Positions 8,771-16,525 of a DNA stretch of 64,000 nucleotides are shown piece after piece. Within the stretch, counting starts at the first letter, position 1. Each line of letters begins with the position of its first letter. Made by a program: the position numbers and the translations under genes. The notes beneath the pieces were generated by a model. The model saw only the letters and a program-made list of their open reading frames with translations. It did not search any database and had not been told where the DNA came from. Source of the DNA: Polyangiaceae bacterium (GTDB lineage Bacteria; Myxococcota_A; Polyangia; Polyangiales; Polyangiaceae); contig JAICQL010000005.1 of the NCBI GenBank assembly GCA_025937895.1, forward strand, positions 32,374 through 96,373, written 5' to 3'.

Positions 8771-8794
8771 AGAGGCCGCGGTAACGCGGCCTCT
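8771..8794 (+). promoter_or_regulatory. Perfect hairpin with GTAA tetraloop in leader region
   Basis: AGAGGCCGCG, GTAA, CGCGGCCTCT form a 10-bp perfect stem with a GNRA tetraloop, ending 54 bases before the synthase ATG. There is no U-tract after it, so a simple intrinsic terminator is unlikely. It could act as an attenuator, a pause or a protein-binding site. Confidence 0.6.
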
Positions 8795-8848
8795 CCTGCA
8801 TTTAGGGGTCGCGCTGCCAGAGCCTCCAGAAACCAACTGGAGCCCCCA

Positions 8849-10156
8849 ATGCCAACTCACCGACACCCTCGTACCGTACAGCTGCTGGACACCACGCTGC
8901 GCGATGGCGAGCAGACGCCTGACGTAGCCTTCAGCGCCGAAGATAAGCTGCAGATTGCATCACACTTGCTGGAGCGTGCGGGGGTGGACCGGGTCGAGGT
9001 CTGCTCGGCGCTGGTCTCGCCCGGCGAGCAGGCGACGGCCGCGCGGCTGGCACGCTGGGCACGGGAGCGCGGGCGGCTCGAGCAGCTGGAGGCGCTCGGC
9101 TATGCCGATGGTGGCCGCTCGGCGGAGTGGCTGCGCGCTGCCGGGCTGCTGCGCATGAACCTGCTGGTCAAGGGCTCCGAGCAACACTGCCGCTTGCAGC
9201 TGCGCATGACTCCGGAGGAGCACCTGAGCCGGATCGAGGTCACGCTCCAGGCAACAGCCGCTCTCGAGCTGCAGCTCTCGGGCGTGTACCTGGAGGACTG
9301 GTCGCGAGGCTGCCAGGAGAGCCCGGGCTACGTCGCCGGGCTGCTCGGTGCGCTGCGCGACTGGGGCGTGAAGCGGGTCTACCTGGCCGATACCCTGGGC
9401 GTGCTGGAGCCGGGCCAGGTGCTGCGCCACGTGCGCCAGGTGCGGCGCGCGTTTCCGGAGCTGGAGCTGGAGTTTCACGCTCATGATGACTACGGGCTCG
9501 CCACCGCCAACTGCCTCGCTGCCGTGCGCGCGGGCGCAAGCGGCTTGCACACCACTGTCAACGGCCTGGGCGAGCGCGCGGGCAACGCGTGCCTGGCGCA
9601 GGTGGTGGTGGCTCTGCGCGATCATGCGCGCGTCCACACGAGAGTGGACGAGGCGCAGCTGTACGAGCTGAGCCAGAGGGTCGCCGCTGCGAGCGGGCGG
9701 GCGGTGGCACACAACGCGCCGTTGCTGGGAGCGAGCGTGTTCACGCAGACTGCCGGCATCCATGCCGACGGCGACGCCAAGGCGGCGCTGTACTGCTCGG
9801 CGCTTACACCGGAGCGCTTTTCCCGACGCCGTGAGTATGCGCTGGGCAAGCTCTCCGGGCGGGCATCTCTCGCCCACCACCTGCGGGAGCTGGGCATCAC
9901 CCTCGCTCCGAAGCGGGAGCGCGAGCTCCTGGACCAGCTGCTCTCGCGAGTGGTCGAGCTGGGCGATCGCAAGCAGCGCGTTAGCCCCGCAGATTTGCGG
10001 CGCTGGCTCGAGCCCGCGCATGTTACGCTGGATAGCTCGGGGCGCGCCTGGCAGGGCCCCGAGCTGGGCGCTGATGAAGAACCTGATCGCGATGGGCTGG
10101 AGGGAGTGGCTACAGTTGCCCGAGCTCGGCATCAAGCGCGTGAAGGCCAAGGTTGA
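8849..10156 (+). CDS. 2-isopropylmalate/homocitrate synthase-family acyltransferase (unusual clade)
   Basis: The 435-residue enzyme starts at ATG 8849, six bases after GGAG. It has the DRE-TIM signature LLDTTLRDGEQTPD near residue 10, FHAHDDYGLA near 210 with the metal-binding HxH-like pair, TVNGLGERAGN near 235 and GIHADGDAKAALY near 305. Such enzymes condense acetyl-CoA with a 2-oxo acid. It lacks the long regulatory domain of classical LeuA. A KGSEQHC segment and a YLEDWSRGCQESPGYV stretch around 110-160 are unlike E. coli LeuA, suggesting a divergent paralogue whose 2-oxo acid may not be 2-oxoisovalerate. Its 3' end overlaps the RimB-like gene by 83 bases. A citramalate or homocitrate synthase role is equally possible. 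Confidence 0.82.
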   Translation: MPTHRHPRTVQLLDTTLRDGEQTPDVAFSAEDKLQIASHLLERAGVDRVEVCSALVSPGEQATAARLARWARERGRLEQLEALGYADGGRSAEWLRAAGLLRMNLLVKGSEQHCRLQLRMTPEEHLSRIEVTLQATAALELQLSGVYLEDWSRGCQESPGYVAGLLGALRDWGVKRVYLADTLGVLEPGQVLRHVRQVRRAFPELELEFHAHDDYGLATANCLAAVRAGASGLHTTVNGLGERAGNACLAQVVVALRDHARVHTRVDEAQLYELSQRVAAASGRAVAHNAPLLGASVFTQTAGIHADGDAKAALYCSALTPERFSRRREYALGKLSGRASLAHHLRELGITLAPKRERELLDQLLSRVVELGDRKQRVSPADLRRWLEPAHVTLDSSGRAWQGPELGADEEPDRDGLEGVATVARARHQAREGQG

Positions 10157-10535
10157 CTCCGGGGCGCGCAGCTCCTCCCTGCATGCGGAGCAGATCGAGC
10201 TGTTCGAAGCGCGCGAGCAGATGGGGGTGCGCTTCTTGGTGTTGCCCCTGCAGCGCAGCCGGCTGCGCGCCGTGCTGTGCCAGGCGCCGCTGCACGACGA
10301 GCGCTACGTGAAGAGCTCCAACGGCTCGCGCGAGCTGAGGCCCGTGATCCGCACGTCCGTCTCCTGGGGGGGCCAGGTCTGGGAGATCGATCTGACGCTC
10401 ACCTCGCGCGACCTGATGGGCTTCCGCATGCTGCTGGGTCGCGAGGCGATACGCCGCCGCTATCTGATCGATCCGGGCAGGTCGTATCTGGGGGGGCGCC
10501 CCTTGCCGAGCAAGCGCGAGCGCCAGCGGAAGTAA
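10074..10535 (+). CDS. rimB: RimB-like retropepsin-type protease (RimK-associated)
   Basis: The 153-residue protein starts at ATG 10074, inside the 3' end of the synthase gene in another frame; ATG 10092 is an alternative. Near the N-terminus is KAKVDSGARSSSLHA, the DSGA aspartic-protease motif of the RimB family, and the C-terminal half has LTSRDLMGFRMLLGREAI, the second conserved block of that family. RimB proteins are found with RimK and are described as proteases acting on the glutamate tails RimK makes. The rimK-like gene sits one gene away on the other strand. Deep overlap with the synthase suggests translational coupling of the two. Length is normal for the family. Confidence 0.8.
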   Translation: MKNLIAMGWREWLQLPELGIKRVKAKVDSGARSSSLHAEQIELFEAREQMGVRFLVLPLQRSRLRAVLCQAPLHDERYVKSSNGSRELRPVIRTSVSWGGQVWEIDLTLTSRDLMGFRMLLGREAIRRRYLIDPGRSYLGGRPLPSKRERQRK

Positions 10536-10579
10536 ACCCAGCGGCAGCGGAAGTAAACAGAGCGCCAGCGGAAGTAGGC
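10517..10579. repeat. 21-bp tandem repeat, 3 copies, covering the rimB-like stop codon
   Basis: Three imperfect units at 10517, 10538 and 10559 share the core cagcggaagta. The TAA stop of the RimB-like gene (10533-10535) lies in the first copy and the array continues to within five bases of the convergent oxidoreductase stop. Confidence 0.88.
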
Positions 10580-10583
10580 AGGC

Positions 10584-11564
10584 TCACACCACCTCCAGCA
10601 CGATCTTGCCGATGTTCTCGTTGCGCTCCATCCGCTCGTGAGCCTCGCGCACGGCCGTCCACGGATACACCCGATCGATGCAGGGCTGCAGCCGGCCGCT
10701 CGCGAGCTCGGGCCAGAAGCGCTCGCGAAAGCGCTGCACGATCTGGGCCTTATCCCCTGGCGAGCGCGAGCGCATCACCAGACCCAGCAGCTGCCAGCGC
10801 CGCCGCAGCACGGCCCCCAGATCCAGGTTGGCGCGCGCGCCGCCGAGCAGGCCGATCACCACCCAGCGCCCCGCCTCTGCCAGGCAGGTCTGATGGCGCT
10901 CGGCGTAGGAGCCGCCGATGAAGTCCAGGATCACGTCGGCGCCTCGCCCCGCGGTGTGCTCGCGCACCACCGCAGCGAAGTCCTCCAGCTTGTGATTGAG
11001 CACGACGTCGGCGCCGAGCTGGCGCACGAACTCGAGCTTCTCCGCGCTGCCCGCGCAGGCGATGACCCGCGCGCCCGCCAGCTTGGCCAGCTGCAGCGCG
11101 GCAGAGCCCACGCCGCTCGCCGCCGCGTGCAGCAGCACCACCTGCCCGGCGCCCAGCGCGCCAAGCGTGAAGCAGGCCTCGCTGGCGGTCAGGAATGCCT
11201 CCGGGATGGCGGCAGCCTGTACGAAGGAGAGACCGGGCGGAATGGGCAGGACGTGCTCCGCCGGGACCACGGTGCGCTCCGCGTAGCCGCCGCCCGCCAG
11301 CAGCGCCATCACGGGGCTGCCGATCTCCACGCCGGTCACCCCCGCACCGAGCGCGCGCACCACCCCCGCGCACTCCAGCCCCAGGATGTCGGGTGCGCCA
11401 GCCGGGGGCGGGTACGCTCCGCGGCGCTGCAGCAGGTCCGCCCGGTTGAGGGCGAAGGCCTTGATCTCGATCTCCAGCGAGTCGGGCACCAGCGACGGCG
11501 CGGGAGCTCGCCCGAGCTCGAGCTCACCGGGGGCGCCCGGTGCTCGCAGCAGGACGGCGCGCAT
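10584..11564 (-). CDS. NAD(P)H-quinone oxidoreductase, zinc-free MDR family
   Basis: The 326-residue protein from ATG 11564 (MRAVLLRAPGAPGELEL) aligns with the quinone oxidoreductase/PIG3 branch of medium-chain dehydrogenases; ATG 11594 would add ten residues. It shows the FALNRADLLQRRGAYPPPAG region, GLECAGVV, the nucleotide-binding HAAASGVGSAALQLAKLAGA near 138 and VVIGLLGG near 235. Catalytic-zinc Cys/His ligands are absent, as expected for this branch. It would reduce quinones or enones with NADPH in the cytoplasm. The SpoU methyltransferase gene diverges from it with under 50 bases between starts, so promoters must overlap. Confidence 0.92.
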   Translation of the reverse strand: MRAVLLRAPGAPGELELGRAPAPSLVPDSLEIEIKAFALNRADLLQRRGAYPPPAGAPDILGLECAGVVRALGAGVTGVEIGSPVMALLAGGGYAERTVVPAEHVLPIPPGLSFVQAAAIPEAFLTASEACFTLGALGAGQVVLLHAAASGVGSAALQLAKLAGARVIACAGSAEKLEFVRQLGADVVLNHKLEDFAAVVREHTAGRGADVILDFIGGSYAERHQTCLAEAGRWVVIGLLGGARANLDLGAVLRRRWQLLGLVMRSRSPGDKAQIVQRFRERFWPELASGRLQPCIDRVYPWTAVREAHERMERNENIGKIVLEVV

Positions 11565-11612
11565 CGAAGGGGATTCTCTGGGGGCAAGACTCATGGGATG
11601 TAGCTTAGCCGC

Positions 11613-12476
11613 ATGCGCACGCCGCCTCCGAGGGACTTTGCGCACCTGTTCGAGCAGGTGCGGCGTACGGCCACCGCCAGGGGTCGAGCCGACATGGGGC
11701 TGTTCGCGGCCGAGGGGCGCCGCTTGCTGGAGCGTGCGCTGCGCGCCGGCTGGTTGCCACGAGCCGTGTTGCTGGGTGAGGGGGCTGCGCGGGAGCCAGA
11801 GCTGGTGGCGCTGCTCGGGCAATGGCCCGCGCTGGCTCAGACCACTCGGCTCGTGCCCGATCGAGCGTTGCTGGAGCTGGCTGAAGGGCGCCAGGCAGGA
11901 CTCGTGACGGCGCTGTTCGAGCTGCCTCCGGGCAAGGCCCTGGCAGAGCTGCTGGCTCGGCCGGCGCCCGCGCTGTTTCTGGTGCTCGTCGACGTCACGG
12001 AGCCGGGCAATGTCGGGGCGCTGATCCGCACCGCGCTGGCCTGCGGCGCTGCCGGCGCCATCTGCGTCGGCGCCAGCGATCCGTTTCACCCCAAGGCCGT
12101 GCGTACCAGCCTGGGCAGCACGTTCAAGCTGCCGCTGGCGCGTGCGCTGCCCGATGAGCTGTTGCCGCAGCTGCGCGCCGCGGGCGTGCACACGCTCGCG
12201 GCCGTCGCGCGCGAGGGAGTCGCGCTGCAGGAGGCAGTGTGGCCGAGCGGAAGCACCGCGGTGCTCGTGGGCAACGAGTCGCGCGGTCTGGAGGCGCGCT
12301 GGCGCGAGAGCGCCGACGTGAGGGTCAGCATCGATCTGTCGCGCGCGGCGGACTCGTTCTGTGTCAACGCCGCGGCGGCGATCTGCCTGTATGAGGTGCA
12401 GCGCCGGCTGGCTGTAGCTGCGGGTCACCCCCAGTCCGGCGGGGATTCGGCCCGGGGTTCCCCAATCGCTCCTTGA
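11613..12476 (+). CDS. SpoU/TrmH-family RNA 2'-O-methyltransferase
   Basis: The 287-residue protein has the three SPOUT motifs: DVTEPGNVGALIRTA near residue 130 (motif 1 with the catalytic Arg), LVGNESRGL near 215 (motif 2, cofactor knot) and DSFCVNAAAAICLYE near 250 (motif 3; the common form is DSLNVSVAAAI). The N-terminal 100 residues resemble the RNA-binding part of RlmB/TsnR-like enzymes. It should methylate the 2'-hydroxyl of a ribose in rRNA or tRNA; the site cannot be predicted. Met 1 at 11613 is followed quickly by the conserved FxxEG-like segment LFAAEGRRLLERAL. Confidence 0.9.
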   Translation: MRTPPPRDFAHLFEQVRRTATARGRADMGLFAAEGRRLLERALRAGWLPRAVLLGEGAAREPELVALLGQWPALAQTTRLVPDRALLELAEGRQAGLVTALFELPPGKALAELLARPAPALFLVLVDVTEPGNVGALIRTALACGAAGAICVGASDPFHPKAVRTSLGSTFKLPLARALPDELLPQLRAAGVHTLAAVAREGVALQEAVWPSGSTAVLVGNESRGLEARWRESADVRVSIDLSRAADSFCVNAAAAICLYEVQRRLAVAAGHPQSGGDSARGSPIAP

Positions 12477-12507
12477 CTTTGAGGGCGTAGGCAAGGACAC
12501 CAGTGCC

Positions 12508-12819
12508 ATGAAGCATTCGGTTCCGCACGACCTGGGGCGCGAAAAGGCCAAGCGCGTCGCCGAAGCAGCGATTGGCAGCTACAGCCAGCGCTTCTCAAAA
12601 TATGAGCCCAGCTGTGACTGGCAGAACCCCTACGCTGCGAACATCGGCTTCAAGGTGAAGGGAATGTCGTTGAAGGGCTCGATCGAGGTGGCCGAGAAGG
12701 AGATCCTCCTGGATCTGGACGTGCCATTCCTGATGCGCCCCTTCAAGGGCCAGGCCCTGCAGGTGATCGAAGAAGAGATCCGCGGCTGGATCAGCAAGAG
12801 CAAGGCCGGCGAGATCTGA
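12508..12819 (+). CDS. Polyhydroxyalkanoic acid system family protein
   Basis: This 103-residue protein begins MKHSVPHDLGREKAKRVAEA and continues with GFKVKGMSLKGSIEV and LDLDVPFLMRPFKG, the pattern of small proteins annotated as PHA-granule-region proteins. The HDLG...A start and the amphipathic beta pattern are characteristic. The molecular role of the family is poorly defined. No PHA synthase or phasin gene is in this window, so the link to storage granules rests on family naming only. It lies 31 bases after the SpoU gene on the same strand. Confidence 0.8.
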   Translation: MKHSVPHDLGREKAKRVAEAAIGSYSQRFSKYEPSCDWQNPYAANIGFKVKGMSLKGSIEVAEKEILLDLDVPFLMRPFKGQALQVIEEEIRGWISKSKAGEI

Positions 12820-12857
12820 GCCGCGGCCCGCTCGGGTGAGCGGGCAACCCCGGCTCA
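12817..12857. terminator. Bidirectional hairpin containing both convergent stop codons
   Basis: Inner stem CCCGCTC (12827-12833), loop GGGT, GAGCGGG (12838-12844); outer arms TGAGCC (12817-12822) and GGCTCA (12852-12857). The TGA of the plus-strand gene and the TGA of the minus-strand gene are the two ends of the outer stem. No U-tract follows. Confidence 0.6.
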
Positions 12858-13499
12858 GTTCGTGACCTGAGCAGCCGTACCTCGAGCACCCGGAACATGT
12901 GCACCCACAACAAGGGCACGGTGGCTCAGGTGCGCTTCGCCGCCGTCACCGCTGCCCGTCAGATCCAGATCGATCGTCAGTAGCGCGAGCTCACGCCGGC
13001 ATGCGGCCTCGTTGCCCTCCGTGCACCAGTAATACGAGAGCTCGACCTGCGCCGGGCCGGTCGCGCCATCTTCGACCTCGACGGGCAGCCGCAGCGGCAT
13101 GCCTTGCTTGCCGAGCGGCCCGGTCAGCCGCTGGGGAAAGCCGAGCCCAATGCCGCCGCTGCCGCGCGCGGACATCGGCGCGTCCAGGGTGAGCTTGGCG
13201 CCCTCGGGCGCGGCCAGATCGATCAAGATCACGCCGCTGCCCGGCCCCAGCTGACCTTGTGCGCGTACGTGGGAGGCGATGGGCTCATCTGCCGCTCCCC
13301 CCTGGGGGGCATTTGTCGCTGCCCCCTGGGGGGCATCTGCCGCTGGCGCCTGGGGCGCAGCCGCCGCCATCTTTGCTGACCGCTCGGCGGGCGGCGTGGC
13401 CGCTTGGCTCCGACAGCCGAGCTGCGCGGCGAAGGGGCCGGACAGCAGCGCCAGGAGCAGGGGGTACCGGACGAAGGAGAGGGTGGGGAAGCGCTTCAC
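12855..13499 (-). CDS. Uncharacterised lipoprotein
   Basis: The 214-residue product has a signal peptide ending in AAQLGC (lipobox Cys at residue 29), then an Ala/Pro/Gln-rich low-complexity stretch (residues 40-75) made by a 24-bp in-frame repeat, and a C-terminal beta-rich domain from about 80. That domain contains VILIDLAAPEGAKL, PVEVEDGATGPAQVELSYYWC and two Cys residues about ten apart that could form a disulfide. It should be exported and lipid-anchored. I do not recognise the domain. It is convergent with the PHA-system gene and 53 bases upstream of the FHA-ABC stop, so it may be read with that operon. Confidence 0.8.
   Translation of the reverse strand: MKRFPTLSFVRYPLLLALLSGPFAAQLGCRSQAATPPAERSAKMAAAAPQAPAADAPQGAATNAPQGGAADEPIASHVRAQGQLGPGSGVILIDLAAPEGAKLTLDAPMSARGSGGIGLGFPQRLTGPLGKQGMPLRLPVEVEDGATGPAQVELSYYWCTEGNEAACRRELALLTIDLDLTGSGDGGEAHLSHRALVVGAHVPGARGTAAQVTN
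13291..13362. repeat. 24-bp in-frame tandem repeat inside the lipoprotein gene
   Basis: Three units at 13291, 13315 and 13339 with a cctgggg core encode Ala-Pro-Gln-Gly-type octapeptides in the linker after the lipobox. The unit length preserves the frame. Confidence 0.75.
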
Positions 13500-13551
13500 G
13501 TGCCCTCTCAGCGTACACCGGGATCGGGCTCGCCGCGAGGGCGGACCACCC

Positions 13552-16509
13552 TCAGATGCTGTCGCGTCGCCGTAACAGCACCAAAATCGTCGCCAAAACT
13601 ACCACCAGCATGGCCCCGAGCACACCGATGGGCAGAAAGGTCGACTCGAACGCGGTGAAGCCCCAGGCGCCGTTCAGGCTGTCGCTGGCGATCTGCGCCG
13701 GTGCGCAGTGAAACTTCCCCCCGGTAATGAAGTTGTCCAGGCTGTTCAGCTCCGGGCGCTGCAGATCGATGATCCACGAGGGATCGTTCTGCACGGCGAG
13801 CCGCTCCTGCGCCACCAAGCCCTGAAAGCCCCAGCGCGCCGGCATCACCAGCATCGGAATTTCGAGCAGCTGGTTGGTGGTCATCGGCACCATCAGCCCG
13901 CCCAGCACGACCTGTGGGATCAGCGCGATCGGAGTGAGCGCCATGGCCGCCTCGCTGCTCACGACGATGGTGCTGAGCAGGAGCCCGATCGCCACCGAGT
14001 TCATGCCCGTGGCGATCAGGGTGACGAGCCCGATGCCGAACGCCTCCATGCCGCCGCTGAAGCCCAGGCCGAAGAACAGGATGCTGAGCAGCACCGTGCA
14101 CTGCACCACGGTGATCAGGCTCAGCAGCAGGAACTTGGAGACCACGTAGTTGAACAAGCCCAGGTTCACCATGCGCTCGCGCACATAGATGGCCCGCTCG
14201 CTCACGATCTCGCGCGCGGCGTTGCTGGTGCCAAACCACACCGCGGTGACGGCGATGAAGAAGATCGCCACCGTGTTGTCCTGGGTGGGCTGCATGCCCT
14301 TCAGCAGGCCGCTCGAGGCGCTCTCCAGCTCCCCCGAGCGTGCCGCCAGCTCCTGGATCGCGCCCAGGCACCAGTACGGGATGGCATTCTCCTGCGCGCC
14401 GAACACCAGCGCCAGCAGCCCTCCGATCACGGGCGCCTGCAGCAGCATGATGGCCATGCCGCCCACGTCGCGCCGCTTGATCTTGAAGTAGCGGCTGAGC
14501 AGCTGCCGGAACTGCCCCTGCGTGTTGGGCCGCCGCATCGGCACGGCGGCGCTGCTGCTGCCGGCCCCGACCTGGCGCCGGCCGCTGAACATGCTCCGGA
14601 ACGTGGAGTTGTTGTCGTTGAAGAACTCGGCGTGCCACTGGCGGGCCGCCGCCGCGCGCGCCTCCTGTCGGGTGGCGGCGGGGTTCTGCCGGCGCAGCTC
14701 GTCGAACAGGGGCTGCTCGCGCCGCTGCAGCATGTCGAACATGTCGCGCGGGTTGTCGACCGAGTTGGGCTTGCCCTGCCGCTCCAGCCAGCTGCCGAAG
14801 AAGCGGTAAGCGTCCGGGTGAGTGGGCCCAAAGAAGATGGGCACCCCGCCCAGGCCCATGATCAGCGCCAGGTTGAACTTCTCGAACTCGTCCTTGGCGG
14901 GCTGGTGGATGGTGGTGATGATGGTCTTGCCCGTCTGCCGCGCGAGATCTGCCAGCAAGGTGACCAGCGCGGTGGTGTCGTCCGCCGCCAGGCCGCTGGT
15001 GGGCTCGTCCAGGAACATGATCACCGGGTCGGTCACCAGCTCCATGGCGATGTTCACGCGCTTGCGCTGGCCGCCGCTCAGCACCTTCTTCTCGGGCTTG
15101 CCGATCTGCAGGTCCTTCACGTTCTCCAGGCCTAGCTGCTGGAGCGTGGTGGCCACGCGCCGCTCGATCTCCTCCTCCGAGTAGTCGGGCGGCAGCCGGA
15201 ACTTGGCGCTGTAGCGCACCGCCTCCCAGACCGTCAGCTCGGGGTGCACGATGTCATCTTGAGGCACGTAGCCGATCGAGCCGCGCAGGGCGTCGTAGAT
15301 GCTGTGCAGATCCTCGCCGTTGATGCGCACCTGCCCCGCCGTGGGCCGCAGGTAGCCGTTGAGGGTGAGCATCAAGGTGGTCTTGCCCGAGCCGCTCGGG
15401 CCCATCAGCGCGATGAAATCACCCGGCAGCGCCTTGAAGCTCACGTGATCGAGCAGCACCTTCTGCTGCCCGGGGCGATCGCGATCGGGCACCTCGAGCA
15501 CCAGGTCCCAGGCCTCGATCTCGTACAGCGGCCGCCCCTCCCAGGACGCCGCGTCGTCGATGACGACGGCCACTTCCTGCGCCTCGGACTGGATGCGCAG
15601 CGGCATCGGTCCGATGAACACCTTCTCCCCCGGCTTGACCGCCACCCGCTGGTTTGCCGGGATGCGCTGGCCGCGCACGAAGGTGCCGTTGGCGCTGGCC
15701 TTGTCCTCGATGAACAGCCCCTCGGGCAGCTGGTGCAGCAGCGCATGCCGGCTGGACACCTGCGGGTGGGAGATCTGGATGTCGTTGTCCGCGGTTCGAC
15801 CGATGGTCTTCGTCTGCGGGCCCGCGCTGCCGCCCATCGCGAACTGCCCGACGACGGTTTTGTGCCGCACCGGCGCGGCGGCGAGCTCGGGCCGCGCCTG
15901 CGTGCCCTCCAGCCGCGCTGCGCCGGGGGTGGCCGCTGCCGCGGGCATGCCCGGCAGAGCTCGCCGCAGCTCGTCCAGCAGCGCCACCGAGAAGGGCACG
16001 GGCCCGAGGCGCACGATGGCGCTTGCGGGCAGCGCGCGCGAGCCACCGCTCGGCAGGCGCTCCGAGTCGATGAACGTGCCGCTGCTCGAGCCGCGATCCG
16101 TGATGGTGAGCGGGGTGCCGGTCAGGCTGGCGTGCTGCCCCGACACGATCGGGTTCTGCACGACGATGTCGTTGCGCGCCGGATCCCGCCCGAGCCGCAC
16201 TTCACCCGGGCTCTCCGCGGCTTGACCGCGGCTCAGCAGCATCAACGTGATGGCGGGGTGGGTCAGCGGCAAGGCCGCGGCCTCACCGAGGGTGAAGCTG
16301 GTGCGGAAATCGAAGGCGCGCTCCTCCTCCGCTCCGAGCGCATCACTGCCGGCGCGCGTGCTGCCGCTGGCGTTGATGAACATCAGCGCGCCATTGGCTC
16401 TGCGCTCGATGCGTGCGTGTACCGGCAGTACGCCAGGGCCGCCCAGTCGAATGTCCGAGCTCGGGCTGGAGCCGATGCTGATGCTTTGCTTACCGAAGCC
16501 TGAAATCAT
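13552..16509 (-). CDS. FHA-domain ABC exporter (FHA repeats, ABC ATPase, ABC-2 permease in one chain)
   Basis: The 985-residue protein has FHA-like modules in its first 300 residues: a weaker one at about 5-75, then GEVRLGRDPARNDIVVQNPIVSGQHASL near 105 and TIGRTADNDIQISHPQVSSRHALL near 235. An ABCG-type ATPase follows with GPSGSGKTT near 370, LSGGQRKRVNIAMEL near 475 and MFLDEPTSGL near 500. Residues about 690-985 hold six or so membrane helices of the ABC-2 type. A single-chain half-transporter of this type is known from M. tuberculosis Rv1747, whose FHA domains bind phosphothreonines from Ser/Thr kinases. The exported substrate is unknown. It ends the FHA signalling operon, starting 16 bases after the SpoIIE-type gene. 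GAGG precedes its ATG. Confidence 0.92.
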   Translation of the reverse strand: MISGFGKQSISIGSSPSSDIRLGGPGVLPVHARIERRANGALMFINASGSTRAGSDALGAEEERAFDFRTSFTLGEAAALPLTHPAITLMLLSRGQAAESPGEVRLGRDPARNDIVVQNPIVSGQHASLTGTPLTITDRGSSSGTFIDSERLPSGGSRALPASAIVRLGPVPFSVALLDELRRALPGMPAAAATPGAARLEGTQARPELAAAPVRHKTVVGQFAMGGSAGPQTKTIGRTADNDIQISHPQVSSRHALLHQLPEGLFIEDKASANGTFVRGQRIPANQRVAVKPGEKVFIGPMPLRIQSEAQEVAVVIDDAASWEGRPLYEIEAWDLVLEVPDRDRPGQQKVLLDHVSFKALPGDFIALMGPSGSGKTTLMLTLNGYLRPTAGQVRINGEDLHSIYDALRGSIGYVPQDDIVHPELTVWEAVRYSAKFRLPPDYSEEEIERRVATTLQQLGLENVKDLQIGKPEKKVLSGGQRKRVNIAMELVTDPVIMFLDEPTSGLAADDTTALVTLLADLARQTGKTIITTIHQPAKDEFEKFNLALIMGLGGVPIFFGPTHPDAYRFFGSWLERQGKPNSVDNPRDMFDMLQRREQPLFDELRRQNPAATRQEARAAAARQWHAEFFNDNNSTFRSMFSGRRQVGAGSSSAAVPMRRPNTQGQFRQLLSRYFKIKRRDVGGMAIMLLQAPVIGGLLALVFGAQENAIPYWCLGAIQELAARSGELESASSGLLKGMQPTQDNTVAIFFIAVTAVWFGTSNAAREIVSERAIYVRERMVNLGLFNYVVSKFLLLSLITVVQCTVLLSILFFGLGFSGGMEAFGIGLVTLIATGMNSVAIGLLLSTIVVSSEAAMALTPIALIPQVVLGGLMVPMTTNQLLEIPMLVMPARWGFQGLVAQERLAVQNDPSWIIDLQRPELNSLDNFITGGKFHCAPAQIASDSLNGAWGFTAFESTFLPIGVLGAMLVVVLATILVLLRRRDSI

Positions 16510-16525
16510 GGACGCCTCATCACGC

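Larger units (their letters stand above)
8454..8848. other. Divergent intergenic region between rimK-like and isopropylmalate-synthase-like genes
   Basis: This 395-bp region separates two divergent genes. It holds a perfect TTGACA at 8606-8611 on the plus strand without a good -10 partner, a possible 31-residue leader ORF and a strong GNRA-type hairpin, described separately. The arrangement suggests transcription control in the leader, but no known riboswitch was recognised. Confidence 0.5.

Noticed and set aside
8849..10156. Calling the synthase leuA
   Set aside because: It lacks the regulatory domain and has a divergent central region; citramalate and homocitrate synthases remain equally possible.
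13708..16503. Long plus-strand open frames opposite the FHA-ABC gene
   Set aside because: His/Gln/Arg-rich composition typical of shadows, no domains, and the opposite strand has complete ABC motifs.
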